A model generated the notes under the pieces. It ran no database searches and had not been told where the DNA came from. It worked only from the letters and a program-made list of their open reading frames with translations. A DNA stretch of 64,000 bases from Streptomyces cirratus (GTDB lineage Bacteria > Actinomycetota > Actinomycetes > Streptomycetales > Streptomycetaceae), in contig NZ_BMVP01000001.1 of the NCBI RefSeq assembly GCF_014650775.1, positions 868,001 through 932,000 of the forward strand. Direction: 5' to 3'. Below, piece by piece: positions 62,420-64,000 of this stretch (the first letter of the stretch is position 1; every line of letters begins with the position of its first letter). Both the position numbers and the translations under genes were made by a program.

Positions 62420-63160
62420 GTGCGCTTTACGGGACACGCCAGGAGGTGGCTCGCCACCGCCGTCGGCGCCGCCGTGCTCACTCTCGTGACGGCACCGGCT
62501 TCCGGCGCGGAGCGGGACCGGCTCGCGGGCGCCTACCTGAACCTGCACCAGTGCGTGTACTTCGCGCTGCTCCCCAACACGAACACGATCACGATGGTGG
62601 GACCGGGCGACGACGGGCGGTTCAGGACCGGGACGAACGTCTCGGACACCGCCGACCACACGCTGTCGTGCGGTCGGGGTGACGGCAACTACCGGGAGAA
62701 CGTCAACAGGTCGTGGTTCACCACCTTCGACCTGAGGACCGGGCGCTACCTGAACCTCCACCAGTGCGTCTACTACTCCGACAGCGGCACCGACCACCTC
62801 ACCACGGTGATCCCGGACACCACCAGCGGGTTCTCGGCCGGCACGAACGTCTCCGACACCGCCGACACCAAGCCGTCCTGCGAACCGGGCGCCGAGGGCT
62901 ACCGGCTCATCCCCCTGCTGTCGGCCGTCAAGGCGTTGGACCTGAGGGCCGGGAAGTACCTGAACCTGGAGCAGTGCGTGTACTACTTCACCCGCTTCAA
63001 CGACCACTTCACGACGGTGGCGCCCAGCGACGACGGGCGGTTCAGGGCCGGCACGAACGTCTCCGACACCGCCGGCGCCGAGCCGTCCTGCGGCGCGGGC
63101 GACGGGAACTACGAGCCGATCCCCCTGCTCTCGGGCGTCAGGGCCCTGGCGCTCACCTGA
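62420..63160 (+). CDS. Secreted protein with three tandem 70-residue repeats
   Basis: A 246-aa secreted protein. The leader RFTGHARRWLATAVGAAVLT to ASGA is a signal peptide cleaved near residue 30. The rest is three copies of a repeat with a period of about 70 residues, cores at 39-91, 110-161 and 180-231: YLNLxQCVYY, a short loop with DHxTTV, then GTNVSDTA and SC. Each repeat has two cysteines (45/84, 116/154, 186/224), so three disulfides are likely. No family recognised; the repeated unit may be a carbohydrate or surface-binding module. GGAAAGGGG precedes GTG 62420. It is 132 bp from the helicase. Confidence 0.78.
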   Translation: MRFTGHARRWLATAVGAAVLTLVTAPASGAERDRLAGAYLNLHQCVYFALLPNTNTITMVGPGDDGRFRTGTNVSDTADHTLSCGRGDGNYRENVNRSWFTTFDLRTGRYLNLHQCVYYSDSGTDHLTTVIPDTTSGFSAGTNVSDTADTKPSCEPGAEGYRLIPLLSAVKALDLRAGKYLNLEQCVYYFTRFNDHFTTVAPSDDGRFRAGTNVSDTAGAEPSCGAGDGNYEPIPLLSGVRALALT

Positions 63161-63269
63161 GGGTTGCCCGGCGGGTGTGACACAGCAGGCGGACGCGGCT
63201 TTGTGCGGGGCGCGGCAGCGACCAGACTGTCGCCGAGACAGCACACCCACGCCACACGGGAGTTCGACC

Positions 63270-63827
63270 ATGACCCGCCTGCACGTCATTTCCGCCGCCA
63301 CCCGCCCCACCTCCTCGGGCCGCCCGCTCGCCGCATGGGTCGGCGAACGGGCGCGCGCCCACGGCGGCTTCGAGGTCACCTCCGTCGACCTCGCCGAGAT
63401 CGCCCTGCCCTTCCTCGACGAGCCCGAGTACGCCTCCAGCGGCGTCTACACGAACCCGCACACCCTGGAGTGGAGCGCCCTGGTCGACTCCGCCGACGCG
63501 TTCGTCTTCGTCCTGCCGATGTACAACGGCGGCTTCACCGCGCCCTTCAAGAACGCCATCGACTTCCTCTACAAGGAGTGGGGCGGCAAGCCGGTCGCCC
63601 TGTTCAGCTACAGCGCGGGCCCGACGGGCGGCGCCCCGGCCGCCGAGATGCTGCTGCCGGTCCTGACCCGCCTCGGCATGCTCCCCACCGAGCGCCGGGT
63701 GGCCGTCCCCGGCATCAACGCCCTCATCGGCCCGGACGGCTTCCAGGCCCCGGAAGGCCTCGCCGAGGAGCTGGCCGGGATGCTGGACGAGGTCGCCGCC
63801 CTGGCCTCGGAACCCGTCTCCGCCTGA
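63270..63827 (+). CDS. NAD(P)H-dependent FMN reductase
   Basis: A 185-aa flavodoxin-fold reductase of the NADPH_FMN_red family. RLHVISAATRPTSSGRPLAA is the phosphate-binding start, VFVLPMYNGGFTAPFKNAID the family motif, and VALFSYSAGPTGGAPAAEML the second flavin loop. Likely reduces FMN, quinones or azo compounds with NAD(P)H. GGGAG precedes ATG 63270. Alone, with no flavin-dependent monooxygenase adjacent. Confidence 0.88.
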   Translation: MTRLHVISAATRPTSSGRPLAAWVGERARAHGGFEVTSVDLAEIALPFLDEPEYASSGVYTNPHTLEWSALVDSADAFVFVLPMYNGGFTAPFKNAIDFLYKEWGGKPVALFSYSAGPTGGAPAAEMLLPVLTRLGMLPTERRVAVPGINALIGPDGFQAPEGLAEELAGMLDEVAALASEPVSA

Positions 63828-63918
63828 GGCGCGCGCGGGCGCGAGTGCGCCCTTGCGGGACGTTGGACAATGGAGGGTGGCCCGGAAGGATTCGCGCGCA
63901 GCACACAGGAGGACAGGC

Positions 63919-64000
63919 ATGGCAGAGCCCGAGCGGACCGAGCGGAGGCTGCGGCCCGCGCCGTTGCTCTTCGAGCCCTCGGAGGCGGCCTCGGACCCCG
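63919..64000 (+). CDS. Start of an unidentified protein (3' end outside window)
   Basis: ATG 63919 follows AGGAGGAC at ideal spacing. Only 27 codons are in the window (MAEPERTERRLRPAPLLFEP then SEAASDP), an acidic/basic N-terminus without signal peptide. The family cannot be told. Confidence 0.6.
   Translation, partial: MAEPERTERRLRPAPLLFEPSEAASDP

Overview
This window is high-GC actinobacterial DNA and almost certainly comes from a Streptomyces chromosome. The evidence is the third-position GC bias, frequent GTG and TTG starts, 4-nt stop/start overlaps, an AdpA regulator next to oligoribonuclease, a desferrioxamine cluster with two iron boxes, and a CebR-type cellobiose operon with its 14-bp operator. 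The gene order matches what I remember of the S. coelicolor core region that holds desABCD, adpA and ornA, so this is mostly conserved chromosome and not an island. No CRISPR array, prophage or transposase gene is visible.

Layout. 1-13.7 kb: end of a GH3 enzyme, a secreted S37 peptidase, a small secreted protein, a fused two-half ABC exporter, a metallo-beta-lactamase-fold hydrolase, a GntR regulator facing an anti-sigma-like ATPase across three TCTCTAG sites, then a ThDP enzyme and agmatinase pair facing a PucR regulator. 13.8-20.2 kb: acyl-CoA dehydrogenase, thioesterase II, CDF metal transporter, VOC protein, a MarR/SDR divergent pair and a phosphatase-like protein. 19.7-26.2 kb: a TetR gene facing a leucine/isovalerate-type catabolic operon (methylcrotonyl-CoA carboxylase beta and alpha, HMG-CoA lyase, acyl-CoA dehydrogenase). 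26.3-33.7 kb: iron acquisition, with desE and the reductase under one iron box and desABCD under a second. 33.9-43.8 kb: YceI protein, GH20 hexosaminidase, DUF4429 protein, GlmS, SatP-like membrane protein, universal stress protein, adpA, orn and tRNA-His. 43.8-49.5 kb: cebR, cebEFG and bglC for cellobiose/cellodextrin import. 49.5-57.0 kb: a two-component system, an acyl-adenylating enzyme and a spermidine-synthase-like protein separated by a 176-bp MITE, and an HTH/TPR regulator facing a hypothetical gene. 57-64 kb: histidine phosphatase, a three-gene nuclease/unknown/helicase operon, a secreted three-repeat protein, an FMN reductase and the start of one more gene.

Most noteworthy. (1) The 58.2-62.3 kb operon joins a Cas4/RecB-like PD-(D/E)XK nuclease with four candidate iron-sulfur cysteines, a 526-aa protein of unknown function and a compact Upf1/Dna2-like SF1 helicase, all translationally coupled. 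This is the best candidate for an undescribed DNA-processing or defence system. (2) adpA has no in-frame TTA codon, although the TTA codon of adpA is a textbook target of the bldA tRNA; a short leader reading frame with a TTA codon ends just before the adpA start. (3) A MITE has inserted into a CTAG that carried the stop codons of two convergent genes and regenerates both. (4) The single-chain ABC exporter has one intact and one degenerate ATP site. Starts below were chosen by ribosome-binding site and homology sense; no database search was possible.
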